Below are positions 1-8,502 of a stretch of DNA of 39,501 bases, in pieces. The notes under the pieces are model-generated. The model was not told the origin of the DNA and ran no database searches. It saw nothing but the letters and a program-made list of their open reading frames with translations. The first letter of the stretch is position 1. Each line of letters begins with the position of its first letter. This DNA is from Leptospira ainazelensis (GTDB lineage Bacteria; Spirochaetota; Leptospiria; Leptospirales; Leptospiraceae). The DNA lies in the NCBI RefSeq assembly GCF_016918785.1, contig NZ_JAFFPT010000040.1, positions 1 to 39,501 of the forward strand. The letters are read 5' to 3'. The translations under genes were made by a program, and so were the position numbers.

Positions 1-1
1 G

Positions 2-2752
2 GATCCATCTCCATTAGATTTATTACATCAACTTATTAGTTTAAATAAACGATTCATTCTAATAATAGATAATTGTAGCTCTCTGTTGCACCGAAAGCTA
101 TCTTCAATAATCACTTCGATACAAAATCAGGGATGTTTAATTACAGTTGAATATGATATTAGGGATGATCAACCTGATGAAACGGATGTATATAAACTCG
201 AGCCTGCGTCATCGGAGTTAATTGAACAGCTACTCAGGACTAGATTTGAATATATTCATGAGATAAATGTTCGCAAAATTGCTGAATTTGCGGGAGGGAA
301 TGCTCGGATTGCCATTGCACTTGCTAATACAATTGTAAAGGGACAAAAGATGACAATTTTACGTGATGAAGATCTTTTTGAAAGACTATTCTATCAACGT
401 CATTCGCAAAGCCATAATCTATTGAGATCGGCGGAGGTTTGTTCTCTAATATATTCCTTCGATATTCAAACGAGTGAGGGAAATGAATTAGAAATAAATC
501 TACTGAGCAAGCTAGCAAGTAAACCCTTAGAAGATTTATTCGCTGATATTTCAGAATTAAAAAGAAGAGACCTTATACAACAAAGAGGTTTTTGGAGAGC
601 AGTTTTACCCCATGCAATTGCCAATAGGCTTGCTATCCGTGCGTTAGAAAATATCCCGATGGATAATATTTTGAATATTTTTGAAAATGGTGGCTCTGAA
701 AGACTTTTGCTTTCATTTTCTAGAAGATTAGGATTTCTTCATGAGTCTCTTAATTCAAAGAATATAGCTAATAAGTGGTTTTCTTTTGGGGGAATGCTTC
801 ATAACTTATCTGAGTTAGGAAGTATAAAGCTTTCAATACTTAGGAATGTTGCCCCGATTGTTCCAGGAATCGTCTTAGATACTATAGAAAAAACTGCCAG
901 TATAGATACCGCAGATACTTATTTTTCTATTTCGAATGAAGACCGGATAGAGATAACAAGATTACTTAGGCTGATTGCGTACGAACAAATCTATTTCGAG
1001 AGATGCATCAAATTACTTGTTAAATTCGCTCTTATGGAAAAAGCCAATTACACTTCTGATTCCTCCAGAAAATTGTTGAGTTCTTTATTTTATTTAAGAT
1101 ATTCAGGAACGCATGCATTGGCAGATCAGAGATTGAAAATAATTGATTCTTTATTGCAGTCTACGATTACAGCCGAATGTGAATTGGGTCTTCTCTTGAT
1201 GGGCTCCGCTTTGGAAACAAATGCGTATGGCAGTATTATGAATTTTGAGTTCGGAGCCCTTCAACGTGATTATGGTTATTACCCAGCCAATGCGGAAGAA
1301 ATACGGGAATGGTATAGCTTTTTTCTAAAATATTTAATGAAGTTATATTCTGAAAATTTGGAACATTCTAAACAGATAAGAAGTTTGATTGCGGAAAAAT
1401 TTAGGAATCTTTGGAATTGTGGCTATGTGATAGAAGAATTAGCAGCTTTGATTGAAATATTTTCTCTGGATTATTGGGGAGAGGGTTGGGTCACAGTTAG
1501 TAATGTTATTATTTACGACTCTGCAGAAATGGAACAAAACTTGTTATCACGTTTGCTGGTTATCGAAGATTTATTAAAACCTAAAACTCTTTTGGATAGA
1601 TTAAGAACCTATTTATTTTTAGGGAATGTTTGGAATTTAAAAAAAGGGAGAGGAGAAGATGTTATTTCCGGAGGCTTTTCTTTCGAAAATGAATTTTTAA
1701 ATTTAACTCGCGAGTTGACATTTGATAAATCAATCTTAGAAATCATCTTAGGTGAAGTATCTAAAAATGGTTCAAGCCTTTCCAATAGGCTAGGACAGGG
1801 TCTCGCCCTAAACGCAAATGATCCATTAGAAATATGGCAGTTGCTTCTTAGTAAATATAGAAAGCCGAACGAAAGTGAAATAGGGGTGATTAACGGTTTT
1901 CTATTTGAGTTATATAAACTGAATTTAGATTTGATTAATCAGATTTATGATGATCTACTTCAGGATAATAATTATAGCTTAATATTTCCCTGCTTTCAAT
2001 TAGCGACTCCATTGGATTTCAGAGCATTGAAACGATTGGAACATTGTATTGATAGCAGATTGCCGCAAATAGAAGCGTTCAAGGGCTTAATATTTAAATA
2101 TGAAGATGCAAAGAACTTAAATATTAACATTAGTGATATATTAGATAGATTATTAACATTGGAAGGTGCAGATAAAGTAGTTCCAGGTTTATTCGTATAC
2201 CTTGCGCAAGCTAATCCGGAATTAACATTAAACTCAAAGTTCATAATATTGGGTCGAAAATTAATTCGGCTTATATATTTACATTATGAAAATAGAATAG
2301 AGGATGAAGACCAGAATAGCCAAATTCATTATTTTTTGGAAGAAATATCTACGGTTTCCTTATCGGGAAAAGATGCCGAGCTGTTTATTCGGGATTTGTG
2401 CGATAGATTTATAGGATCTAATTTGCCAGTAAGTCAATTTAACCTATTTATCCAAATAGTTGCAAAACAGTATCCGAACGTTTTTATAGAAAAATTTTTA
2501 AATGCTGAACAAAATTTATTTGATGAAATGGGAGATTACTTCTCTTACGATTATAAATTCTCTAAAAATCCTTTAAATTCAATTGATGAGGAATTGATAT
2601 TACACTGGTGCAAGCAAGACCCAGATTTCAGAACGAAAATCATTGCTTCGATAATTTCTCCATTCGAAAAAGATCAAAGCGGCTTTGGGTTAGGCTGGAC
2701 GAAGTTAAGTCTTAGTCTGATTGATTTATCGAATAATCCAGTAAATATCTAA
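2..2752 (+). CDS. STAND-like P-loop NTPase, 5'-partial, ended by an internal stop
   Basis: The reading frame is open from the first complete codon of the window, so the true start and the Walker A loop lie to the left. A TTG at 86 is only an internal codon. Residues 17-25 of the visible frame (RFILIIDNC) look like a Walker B strand, and a GGNARIAIALA stretch about 100 residues later looks like the sensor/arginine segment of STAND ATPases. The remaining 700 or so residues are helical and probably form a repeat sensor region. STAND NTPases act as switch proteins, many of them in anti-phage defence or signalling; the function here is not known. The frame stops at TAA 2750-2752 but continues without a shift to 2968, so the gene may be inactivated or shortened. 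The neighbour downstream has a nucleotide-hydrolase-like domain. NTPase assignment is moderately sure, role unsure. Confidence 0.7.
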   Translation, partial: DPSPLDLLHQLISLNKRFILIIDNCSSLLHRKLSSIITSIQNQGCLITVEYDIRDDQPDETDVYKLEPASSELIEQLLRTRFEYIHEINVRKIAEFAGGNARIAIALANTIVKGQKMTILRDEDLFERLFYQRHSQSHNLLRSAEVCSLIYSFDIQTSEGNELEINLLSKLASKPLEDLFADISELKRRDLIQQRGFWRAVLPHAIANRLAIRALENIPMDNILNIFENGGSERLLLSFSRRLGFLHESLNSKNIANKWFSFGGMLHNLSELGSIKLSILRNVAPIVPGIVLDTIEKTASIDTADTYFSISNEDRIEITRLLRLIAYEQIYFERCIKLLVKFALMEKANYTSDSSRKLLSSLFYLRYSGTHALADQRLKIIDSLLQSTITAECELGLLLMGSALETNAYGSIMNFEFGALQRDYGYYPANAEEIREWYSFFLKYLMKLYSENLEHSKQIRSLIAEKFRNLWNCGYVIEELAALIEIFSLDYWGEGWVTVSNVIIYDSAEMEQNLLSRLLVIEDLLKPKTLLDRLRTYLFLGNVWNLKKGRGEDVISGGFSFENEFLNLTRELTFDKSILEIILGEVSKNGSSLSNRLGQGLALNANDPLEIWQLLLSKYRKPNESEIGVINGFLFELYKLNLDLINQIYDDLLQDNNYSLIFPCFQLATPLDFRALKRLEHCIDSRLPQIEAFKGLIFKYEDAKNLNINISDILDRLLTLEGADKVVPGLFVYLAQANPELTLNSKFIILGRKLIRLIYLHYENRIEDEDQNSQIHYFLEEISTVSLSGKDAELFIRDLCDRFIGSNLPVSQFNLFIQIVAKQYPNVFIEKFLNAEQNLFDEMGDYFSYDYKFSKNPLNSIDEELILHWCKQDPDFRTKIIASIISPFEKDQSGFGLGWTKLSLSLIDLSNNPVNI

Positions 2753-2968
2753 AAAATATATGAAGATAAAATAGACCCGACGGCATGGGTAGGACAACTT
2801 TCGACAATTATGGAAGGTCGGTTAAAATTATTTGAAAATTTAAAAGCACACAATAATGAGATCGTTTCGAGTTGGGCTAAAGCGCAGGAAGTAATTTATA
2901 AAGAGAGGATTGTAGATAGAAAAAGATCTGAAGCCAAAGAACGACTGAATGATTTTAGATTTGAATGA
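2753..2968 (+). pseudogene. Detached C-terminal end of the STAND-like NTPase
   Basis: Directly after the TAA at 2750-2752 the same frame stays open for 71 codons up to TGA 2966-2968. It contains IDPTAWVGQLSTIMEGRLKL and ends in DFRFE, a compact, charged helical ending that reads as the natural C-terminus of the protein. No start codon or ribosome site of its own is evident. One base change would rejoin the two parts. It could be a recent nonsense mutation, a sequencing error or, less likely, a read-through site. Confidence 0.6.
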
Positions 2969-3077
2969 TGAACGTACGATCAAAATATTTCACTGCATAA
3001 AATTACTCAAAAGGTGCAGTTGATGGTTTGGTTCGAATTTGATAAAGTTTCAAAAGTTAAAATAGTTAAGGTTAAGG

Positions 3078-4031
3078 ATGGAGAATTTATTTAATATAAA
3101 TTGGGGCTCTGTTCAAGAAATTCCAACTAATGACGGAATTACTTATGAGTATTTTCATAAAAAATTTGGATCTATCCGAGTAACTTTTCAGGCTCAATAC
3201 GAATGTTCGCGAATGACTAAAGATGAGTCATGTCATACTATTCAATCTGTTCTACGCGAATATCATCTTAAGAAACGGGAACTTATTATCTGTACAAAAG
3301 AGGAGCAAGATAAGCATCTTGATTTAGGTGAGGACGGACGACAATATTCTTCTTTGGTTAAATTAATAAACGAATATCCGAAAAACATTGTAGAAAAACA
3401 AAATCGCGTACGTCTGAACTTATTTAGAATCCAGCCTCTATATGGCGAATTCATTTATGAAATCGAAATTTACGATTGTTTCGCAAAGGATGTTAATGAA
3501 ACGGTTTTTTTATTAAATATTCTATATAAGAAAGAGCTTATTTTTAACGGCTTGACCCTAAGCGGTAAAAATGCCGCAACAATGAAAGGAGGAATTAGAA
3601 TCGAAGAAAAAGGTTGGATTCAGATCGAAGAAATAGAAAAGTCGTATGTATCTAAACAAGTATTTGTTGCAATGTGGTTTAATTCCAAAATGAATGATGC
3701 ATTTTTTGCAATTGAAGAGGCCTGTGATAAAAATGGATTCAAGGCTTTTCGCATTGATAATAAAGAGCATAATAATGAAATTTCCGGAGAAATATTAGCG
3801 GAAATTCGTAAAAGTAGATTTTTAATATCTGAAGTCACGGGGCAAAGACCTGGAGTTTATTTCGAAGCCGGTTATGCGTTAGCACTTGGGTTGCCTGTTA
3901 TTTGGTGTTGCCGCGAAGATGAGCTTAATAAAGTTCATTTCGATACTAGGCAATATAATCATGTTGTATGGACCAATGAAGGCGATCTTATTTCTAAACT
4001 TACAAGTAGGATTAAAGGCACAATTTATTAA
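3078..4031 (+). CDS. Protein with C-terminal deoxyribosyltransferase/TIR-like domain
   Basis: 317 residues in two parts. Residues 1-190 are an unrecognised mixed domain; the segment around 171-187 (GIRIEEKGWIQIEEIE) looks like the end of a winged helix. Residues 193-300 match the nucleoside 2-deoxyribosyltransferase-like fold: a first strand VFVAMWF (195-201), an RID.KEHNN segment (225-233), EIRKSRFLISEVTG (242-255) and the key YFEAGYALALGLPVIW (261-276), in which E263 is in the place of the catalytic glutamate. Related domains cleave N-glycosidic bonds of nucleosides or NAD, and several bacterial defence effectors use this fold. The gene lies 109 bp after the NTPase frame on the same strand and may work with it. 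The start follows AAGG closely; no better start is seen. Fold fairly sure; reaction and role inferred. Confidence 0.7.
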   Translation: MENLFNINWGSVQEIPTNDGITYEYFHKKFGSIRVTFQAQYECSRMTKDESCHTIQSVLREYHLKKRELIICTKEEQDKHLDLGEDGRQYSSLVKLINEYPKNIVEKQNRVRLNLFRIQPLYGEFIYEIEIYDCFAKDVNETVFLLNILYKKELIFNGLTLSGKNAATMKGGIRIEEKGWIQIEEIEKSYVSKQVFVAMWFNSKMNDAFFAIEEACDKNGFKAFRIDNKEHNNEISGEILAEIRKSRFLISEVTGQRPGVYFEAGYALALGLPVIWCCREDELNKVHFDTRQYNHVVWTNEGDLISKLTSRIKGTIY

Positions 4032-4090
4032 TTTAAAAAAATAGGTAATATATTTTTCAATGAAATATGGAAATCTACTTATTTACATAT

Positions 4091-4120
4091 CTCCGTTTAT
4101 GTAAACAAACGGAGAATTTT
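4091..4120 (+). terminator. Probable intrinsic terminator
   Basis: Perfect 8-bp arms CTCCGTTT (4091-4098) and AAACGGAG (4107-4114) with an 8-base loop, followed by a T-rich stretch (AATTTTATCC). It lies about 60 bp after the stop of the deoxyribosyltransferase-like gene, as expected for transcript ending. Confidence 0.5.
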
Positions 4121-4179
4121 ATCCTTTTCAAGATTTCAAAAATATTGATTAAACTTAATATTCTTTTAATTTTGGATTC

Positions 4180-4797
4180 ATGAGGAATAGTAAGGGCTTT
4201 GATATCACAAAGAAACAAAAGGAGCTATTAAGGCTTGAGAGGGAGTTAGATGCTATACGGAAAAAAATCTATTCTCTTCCTTTGTCACCACTCCCGAAGC
4301 CTGTTTTTCATTCGTATGCAATCGGTTGGGAGGTAAAACTTACCACATCTAAGTATTTGGCCGAGTATAAATTTATCGTCAGTGAATACGCCGTGCATAG
4401 CAAAACAAAGACCCTCAAGAAAGCCAAGGAGTTAAATCCTCCGAAGATTACTCTTTCAAATAGGGAATATCTAAAGCTTATTGAAAAATACCCAATGGCT
4501 TTGCGATGGTTTATTAAAGGTAAAAATAAACTTAATAAGAAAGTATATATATTTAATAAACAGGACATTCTGGTTAAGAGGATCTTTAAAATCTATTCTA
4601 CACATTTGCGGACCATTGACCCTAATCTTGAAAGTCGAAAGACCGAAATAGAAAAGACTATTTACGAAAATTATAAGAATTCTGGTATGCTCAATAAATA
4701 TCTGGGACTCAAATCCGATTGGAGAGAGGACATAAGGCACAAGTATGAAATTCGATACTTGGATTCGATTATTAAAGAAGAGCTGAATTCCCGCTGA
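4180..4797 (+). CDS. Hypothetical basic protein, 205 residues
   Basis: I do not recognise a family. The protein is rich in lysine, isoleucine and tyrosine. Residues 9-30 (KKQKELLRLERELDAIRKKI) look like a short amphipathic coiled coil, and the C-terminal 60 residues are also helical and charged. There is no signal peptide or membrane segment, so it is probably cytoplasmic. It stands alone between a terminator-like hairpin upstream and a small zinc-ribbon gene 187 bp downstream. AT-rich composition and isolation fit accessory DNA. The basic character would allow nucleic-acid binding, but nothing in the sequence proves that. Confidence 0.55.
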   Translation: MRNSKGFDITKKQKELLRLERELDAIRKKIYSLPLSPLPKPVFHSYAIGWEVKLTTSKYLAEYKFIVSEYAVHSKTKTLKKAKELNPPKITLSNREYLKLIEKYPMALRWFIKGKNKLNKKVYIFNKQDILVKRIFKIYSTHLRTIDPNLESRKTEIEKTIYENYKNSGMLNKYLGLKSDWREDIRHKYEIRYLDSIIKEELNSR

Positions 4798-4984
4798 AAA
4801 GATATCAGGGCTATTGTATGATCAAAACCTAATTATTCAATTCTATCTATTTCTTTGAGACTGACCTTTTGCAAAGAGTTCGATATTGGTCCTCCCATAA
4901 ATGTGGTTGACCTATGTAATATTAGAAGGAAAACGAAACGTTCATGTATGTGCTTCTTTTGGAGCTAAAGTCCTGAGGTGAAGG

Positions 4985-5203
4985 ATGAAGTTCTTACATG
5001 CAAAAGCTAATCTAAAGGTTTGGCCTAATTGTAACCATTGGTACGGCATCGTTACTAAAAAAAGATATCTTAGAGAAAAGAATCATTGGTTGTTTCACGT
5101 AGCTTGTAATTCTTGCGGCTTAAAAACTGCTGAGTTTGTTATCCTCGACCAAGCAAAATTAAACTGGAATAATTCTGAGTTTTTTAAAGAAGAAGGAAGT
5201 TAA
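4985..5203 (+). CDS. Small Lar-like zinc-ribbon protein
   Basis: 72 residues. The layout WPNCNHWYGI (13-22), then HVACNSCGLKTAEF (38-51), then an Asn/Ala-rich helix containing KLNWNN, resembles the restriction-alleviation Lar family, in which two cysteine pairs bind zinc and the C-terminus has an A..xWN signature. Here the first pair is degenerate: a single C with a following H, so zinc binding may be C/H/C/C. Start ATG is preceded by GAGGTGAAGG, a good ribosome site. Such proteins are usually phage- or island-borne, which fits the adjacent recombinase. Family similarity is by eye only. Confidence 0.5.
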   Translation: MKFLHAKANLKVWPNCNHWYGIVTKKRYLREKNHWLFHVACNSCGLKTAEFVILDQAKLNWNNSEFFKEEGS

Positions 5204-5281
5204 ACTCTTTCAATTCCGATTGATTTCTAATGGTCATACTCTGTCTGAATTAAGAATGAATCTATATATCGTTCTTCCTAC

Positions 5282-6175
5282 CTATTGAAGTCGCAATTCT
5301 AAGCCATGCTGTGTATGCGTTTCGAAAACGCTCATTTTTGCAGAATCTATCTTTTCCATCGGACTTGGTATTTGTAGTAAATACTGTGGGCTTACATGAA
5401 GATAAATAAGCGTACTATTCAAGGCGGTGTGGCCCAATAATTTCTGAATATAAAATATACTATATCCATCTTCTAACAGGTGAGTTGCGAACGAGTGCCT
5501 TAAGCTGTGGACGCTGGCTTTCTTGAGAATCCCGGAGGCCTTGCTAATTTCTTTAAATTTTATCTGGATCCATCGAACGTTAATTCGATAACTTCTTCCT
5601 TTAGTAAACGAGAAAAAGATATAAGAAGTTGGACGGTAACTTTGAATGTATTGATTCAGTAAATATGCAGCCTGGTCGGATAATATTGCATATCTTTGTT
5701 TGCTTCCTTTCCCTTCTTCAATGAAAATTGATTTCCGTTCGAAATCTATGTGACTTACTTTCAATTGTTCTAATTCTCCAATTCTTATTCCTGAAGAGTA
5801 TAGCAGTGTGAAGATTGTTTTTTCTTTTATTGAAGTACAATGCTTTAAGAAATTAGTTATTTCTGTCTTATTCAGAACGGTAGCGACTTTGGTTTTTTTC
5901 TTCGGAGTAGGAATCAATTTCATCGTAGATTTCTTCTTTGCAAGCGTATAAAACAATGATAACGCGCTGTAGTAGACAAGAACTGTAGAATCGCTTAGTT
6001 CCTGTTTTCGGAGATGTAAGAAGAAATTATAGATATCAGTTGGCTTTAACGTCAAAGGGGATTGTTTGAAGAATTCTGTAAGTCTTGAAACACATTCCGT
6101 ATACGATTTGATCGTCTTCTTGGAGTATCCGAACACGTACATATCCGAAATCATTTTATCTTTCAAAATTCCCAT
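5282..6175 (-). CDS. Tyrosine recombinase (phage integrase family)
   Basis: 297 residues, the usual size of Xer/integrase-type recombinases. N-terminal SAM-like core-binding domain at about 4-85 ([19 protein letters not shown]). Catalytic domain at about 100-265 with all expected residues: R131 (SSGIRIGEL), a lysine in the beta hairpin (K156 or K159, EGKGSKQR), H223 and R226 ([10 protein letters not shown]), H249 (LLGH) and the nucleophile Y258 (TLIYLHVS). The tail QIPSPMEKI resembles tyrosine recombinases that travel with IS91-like elements. No transposase is nearby, and I found no att site. It lies convergent with the accessory genes to its left and could have brought them in. Start ATG at 6175 is the only sensible one. 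Confidence 0.9.
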   Translation of the reverse strand: MGILKDKMISDMYVFGYSKKTIKSYTECVSRLTEFFKQSPLTLKPTDIYNFFLHLRKQELSDSTVLVYYSALSLFYTLAKKKSTMKLIPTPKKKTKVATVLNKTEITNFLKHCTSIKEKTIFTLLYSSGIRIGELEQLKVSHIDFERKSIFIEEGKGSKQRYAILSDQAAYLLNQYIQSYRPTSYIFFSFTKGRSYRINVRWIQIKFKEISKASGILKKASVHSLRHSFATHLLEDGYSIFYIQKLLGHTALNSTLIYLHVSPQYLLQIPSPMEKIDSAKMSVFETHTQHGLELRLQ

Positions 6176-6345
6176 GGAGACAAGGAAAATGAAATTTTAT
6201 ATTAGACAACTTAAATTTTAGGTTAAATTATTCGAATGTTTTATCCTTAAACTGATGAAATGGCTATTGAATTGAACGACTAAGCAGGGTTATATTTTAT
6301 TATAACTTCAACACGTTTCTTAAAATTATTTTCGTTTCCAAATAG

Positions 6346-7035
6346 CTACTTAATCATGTAGCTTTCCGAATCTAATATAAACCTTCGAACGAGTTTTATG
6401 ATCATTCTATTGTGAATTCGTAAAACCTCCTCATTGGAATTATTGTAATAGAATCCTCTAAAAATCGAAAAGTAACCGTGATAATCTTTTTGAAAAACTT
6501 CAGTATTTGATTTGTTTTTCTTGATGCTAAAATTCACTTCAACGGTGCAATTTTGGTGAATTAAAGGCACTCCAAAAAAACCTAAAAACAGAGCCGCAAA
6601 GCTAATGGCGAATGTGTGTAAGGTTTCTTGACAAAAATAATGTTTCGTTTTTCCGATAATTAATAACTCTGAGCTAATTTCTTTCCCTGAATCGGAATCG
6701 TTTATTTCATCTATTATGAATCGCTTTTTCAAATTAATTTTTAAGTATTTTTTTAGTAGAATTTCAACGGGAATTCGTTCTTCGTTTACATCATCGAAAG
6801 GAGAATAATTTTCATTCGGTGCTGATAAAACAAGAGGAAGAAAGGCAAGGAACATTGCATTGAAGCGAAAGGAATCATCTGGATTTTTCTCGAAATTGAG
6901 GGTAAGCGATTTTATTTCTTTCTTCTCGCGTAACTCGATATTCTCAAGTGTTTCGTGTTGATAGCGATAAAAGCAATTAAGTTGAAAGCAGATGAGCAAT
7001 GTAATTGCCATCCTAGTCGTTGTCCGGTTATTCAA
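6346..7035 (-). CDS. Putative lipoprotein, unknown function
   Basis: Starts at TTG 7035 to give an arginine-containing n-region followed by ITLLICFQLNC, a Leptospira-style lipobox with Cys21; the ATG at 7011 would leave a signal peptide without a positive n-region. Residues 60-72 and 142-160 are hydrophobic (FAISFAALFLGFFGVPLI) and could be membrane-contacting. No known domain is seen. It is the last gene of the minus-strand run, 22 bp after the barrel-like protein gene, so it is probably co-transcribed. Cell-envelope location is inferred from the signal. Confidence 0.6.
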   Translation of the reverse strand: MNNRTTTRMAITLLICFQLNCFYRYQHETLENIELREKKEIKSLTLNFEKNPDDSFRFNAMFLAFLPLVLSAPNENYSPFDDVNEERIPVEILLKKYLKINLKKRFIIDEINDSDSGKEISSELLIIGKTKHYFCQETLHTFAISFAALFLGFFGVPLIHQNCTVEVNFSIKKNKSNTEVFQKDYHGYFSIFRGFYYNNSNEEVLRIHNRMIIKLVRRFILDSESYMIK

Positions 7036-7057
7036 AAGGCTATAACCAAATATTTTA

Positions 7058-7891
7058 TTAAAGACTAAATCCTATTCCAAACTTTGCGGAATATTCCTGG
7101 AAAGACCAAATGTGCCTTTGTTTCACATCGAGCAAGTTATGAAAGCTTCCGGTTGTTTCAGCATAAGCATCGTAATTGTTCCCAACAGCTTCTCCTAATA
7201 AGTAGACTTTTTCGGTGATAAAAAAACGTGAGCCGATGATAATGCTCGATTGTATTATTTTAGTATTCTGAATCGAATCTCTTCCATAACCGACGGAAAG
7301 GCGAATATAGGGATCAAAAACGGAGTTTTCAAGAAAGTGATACGAAAGATGAAAATTAAAAGTGCGAATCCTTAAGAATGAATTATCATGGTAGGTAATA
7401 TAGGGAAGAGCAATTTCTAACTTAATAAGTTGATCAGTAGGTATATTTTGAGCCGCTGGAGAAATATAACGAAGTATTCCAAGGTCAAAAAGATATTCGA
7501 GTTTTGAAAACGATAGATTAGAAGCTTGAAACTGAGAATTGTTCAAGCTGAAGCCTAACCCAAATCTGGATTGAATTAGATACTCAAAAAGAAAGGAGGA
7601 GTTTTGTCCGGTAACTTTTGGTTTCGGCGCCTTATCAAATGCATAAACACTGGCGACTTTGTCTCCTGGTGTTCCAAGCTCATTCGCGTAAGGCCCGATA
7701 ATATCGACACTATCGTATTTTACTTCCCGGTCCATAGAGCTACCATCAATTTTGTTTGGGGTCGCGTTCAGATATTTAAGTCCTTCTCCGTAAGCAGCTT
7801 CAAAGAAGAAAGGACCTCTTTTGTTTTCCGCTAATAATCCGTACGAAATAAACATGATTCCGATTACAGAGAATTTAATTGTCTTAGTCAT
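7058..7891 (-). CDS. Putative outer-membrane beta-barrel protein
   Basis: About 277 residues from ATG 7891. The signal peptide ends near GLLAE. Mature protein is rich in alternating polar/aromatic strands (SSFLFEYLIQSRFGLGFSL, FNFHLSYHFLENSVFDPYIR) and ends in KFGIGFSL, similar to barrel C-termini. The start ATG overlaps the stop of the TPR gene by the classic ATGA (7888-7891), which decides this start over the upstream TTG at 7903 and implies translational coupling. Probably part of the same envelope complex or pathway as the TPR and kelch proteins. Substrate unknown. Confidence 0.65.
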   Translation of the reverse strand: MTKTIKFSVIGIMFISYGLLAENKRGPFFFEAAYGEGLKYLNATPNKIDGSSMDREVKYDSVDIIGPYANELGTPGDKVASVYAFDKAPKPKVTGQNSSFLFEYLIQSRFGLGFSLNNSQFQASNLSFSKLEYLFDLGILRYISPAAQNIPTDQLIKLEIALPYITYHDNSFLRIRTFNFHLSYHFLENSVFDPYIRLSVGYGRDSIQNTKIIQSSIIIGSRFFITEKVYLLGEAVGNNYDAYAETTGSFHNLLDVKQRHIWSFQEYSAKFGIGFSL

Positions 7892-8496
7892 TTTCTTCTC
7901 CAAATGAAAATCGTAAGAATCAGATTCAAAGAAGAAAAGGCCGTTAGCAGGATGATTGCTACTTGATAATATTTCTCTTTCGAATTGCTCTTTTCATTTT
8001 CTTGATTGTAACCCCTCGTCTGCAAAAGAATAGAGTTTAATTCATCCTTAATTTCCTGAACCGATCGATAAATCTCCGAATCCAAAAGAATCACAGTATT
8101 TGACCCCGATCCTTTTCCGAAAGAAGTTTGCCCTAAACTTCTCTGACTCGGCATTTTTCGGAGATTCTCAATTTCCGATTTCAGCTCTTGATTGAGTGGC
8201 CATTTTAGATATGCTTTCTGAAAAAACTGTTTAGCGCGGTCATAATTTCCCCTTTTCTTTTCTTCTTTTGCGATTCCGATCCAGGCTCTTGTTAGAATAA
8301 ATTCTGCTTTTGGATCCGATGGATTGTTTGTGAGAAGCGAAATCGCGAGACTTTCCGCTTTTGAGTATTGGTTTTCTTCAAGGAGGCGTTCACCGTCTTC
8401 ATGACTTCCTGCCATTACGTTTTCTTCGGGAAAGAGGCCAAAAGAAAGGATGAGAAAGAGTAGGGAATAGGGAAGTATTTGAAAGATCGATTTCAT
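7888..8496 (-). CDS. TPR protein with C-terminal membrane anchor
   Basis: 202 residues. N-terminal signal or anchor (LPYSLLFLILSFGLF). Residues 30-110 form two or three TPR-like helical hairpins (ENQYSKAESLAISLLTNNPS, then KKRGNYDRAKQFFQKAYLKWP). Residues 177-198 are a membrane helix followed by WRRK, so the TPR domain probably faces the periplasm. TPR units bind partner proteins. It sits 6 bp after the kelch lipoprotein gene and overlaps the next gene by 4 bp, so an operon is likely. Confidence 0.7.
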   Translation of the reverse strand: MKSIFQILPYSLLFLILSFGLFPEENVMAGSHEDGERLLEENQYSKAESLAISLLTNNPSDPKAEFILTRAWIGIAKEEKKRGNYDRAKQFFQKAYLKWPLNQELKSEIENLRKMPSQRSLGQTSFGKGSGSNTVILLDSEIYRSVQEIKDELNSILLQTRGYNQENEKSNSKEKYYQVAIILLTAFSSLNLILTIFIWRRK

Positions 8497-8502
8497 TGTT
8501 TC

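Noticed and set aside
86..2752. TTG at 86 as the start of the NTPase gene
   Set aside because: The frame is open to the window edge and the upstream codons encode a Walker B strand, so the start lies outside.
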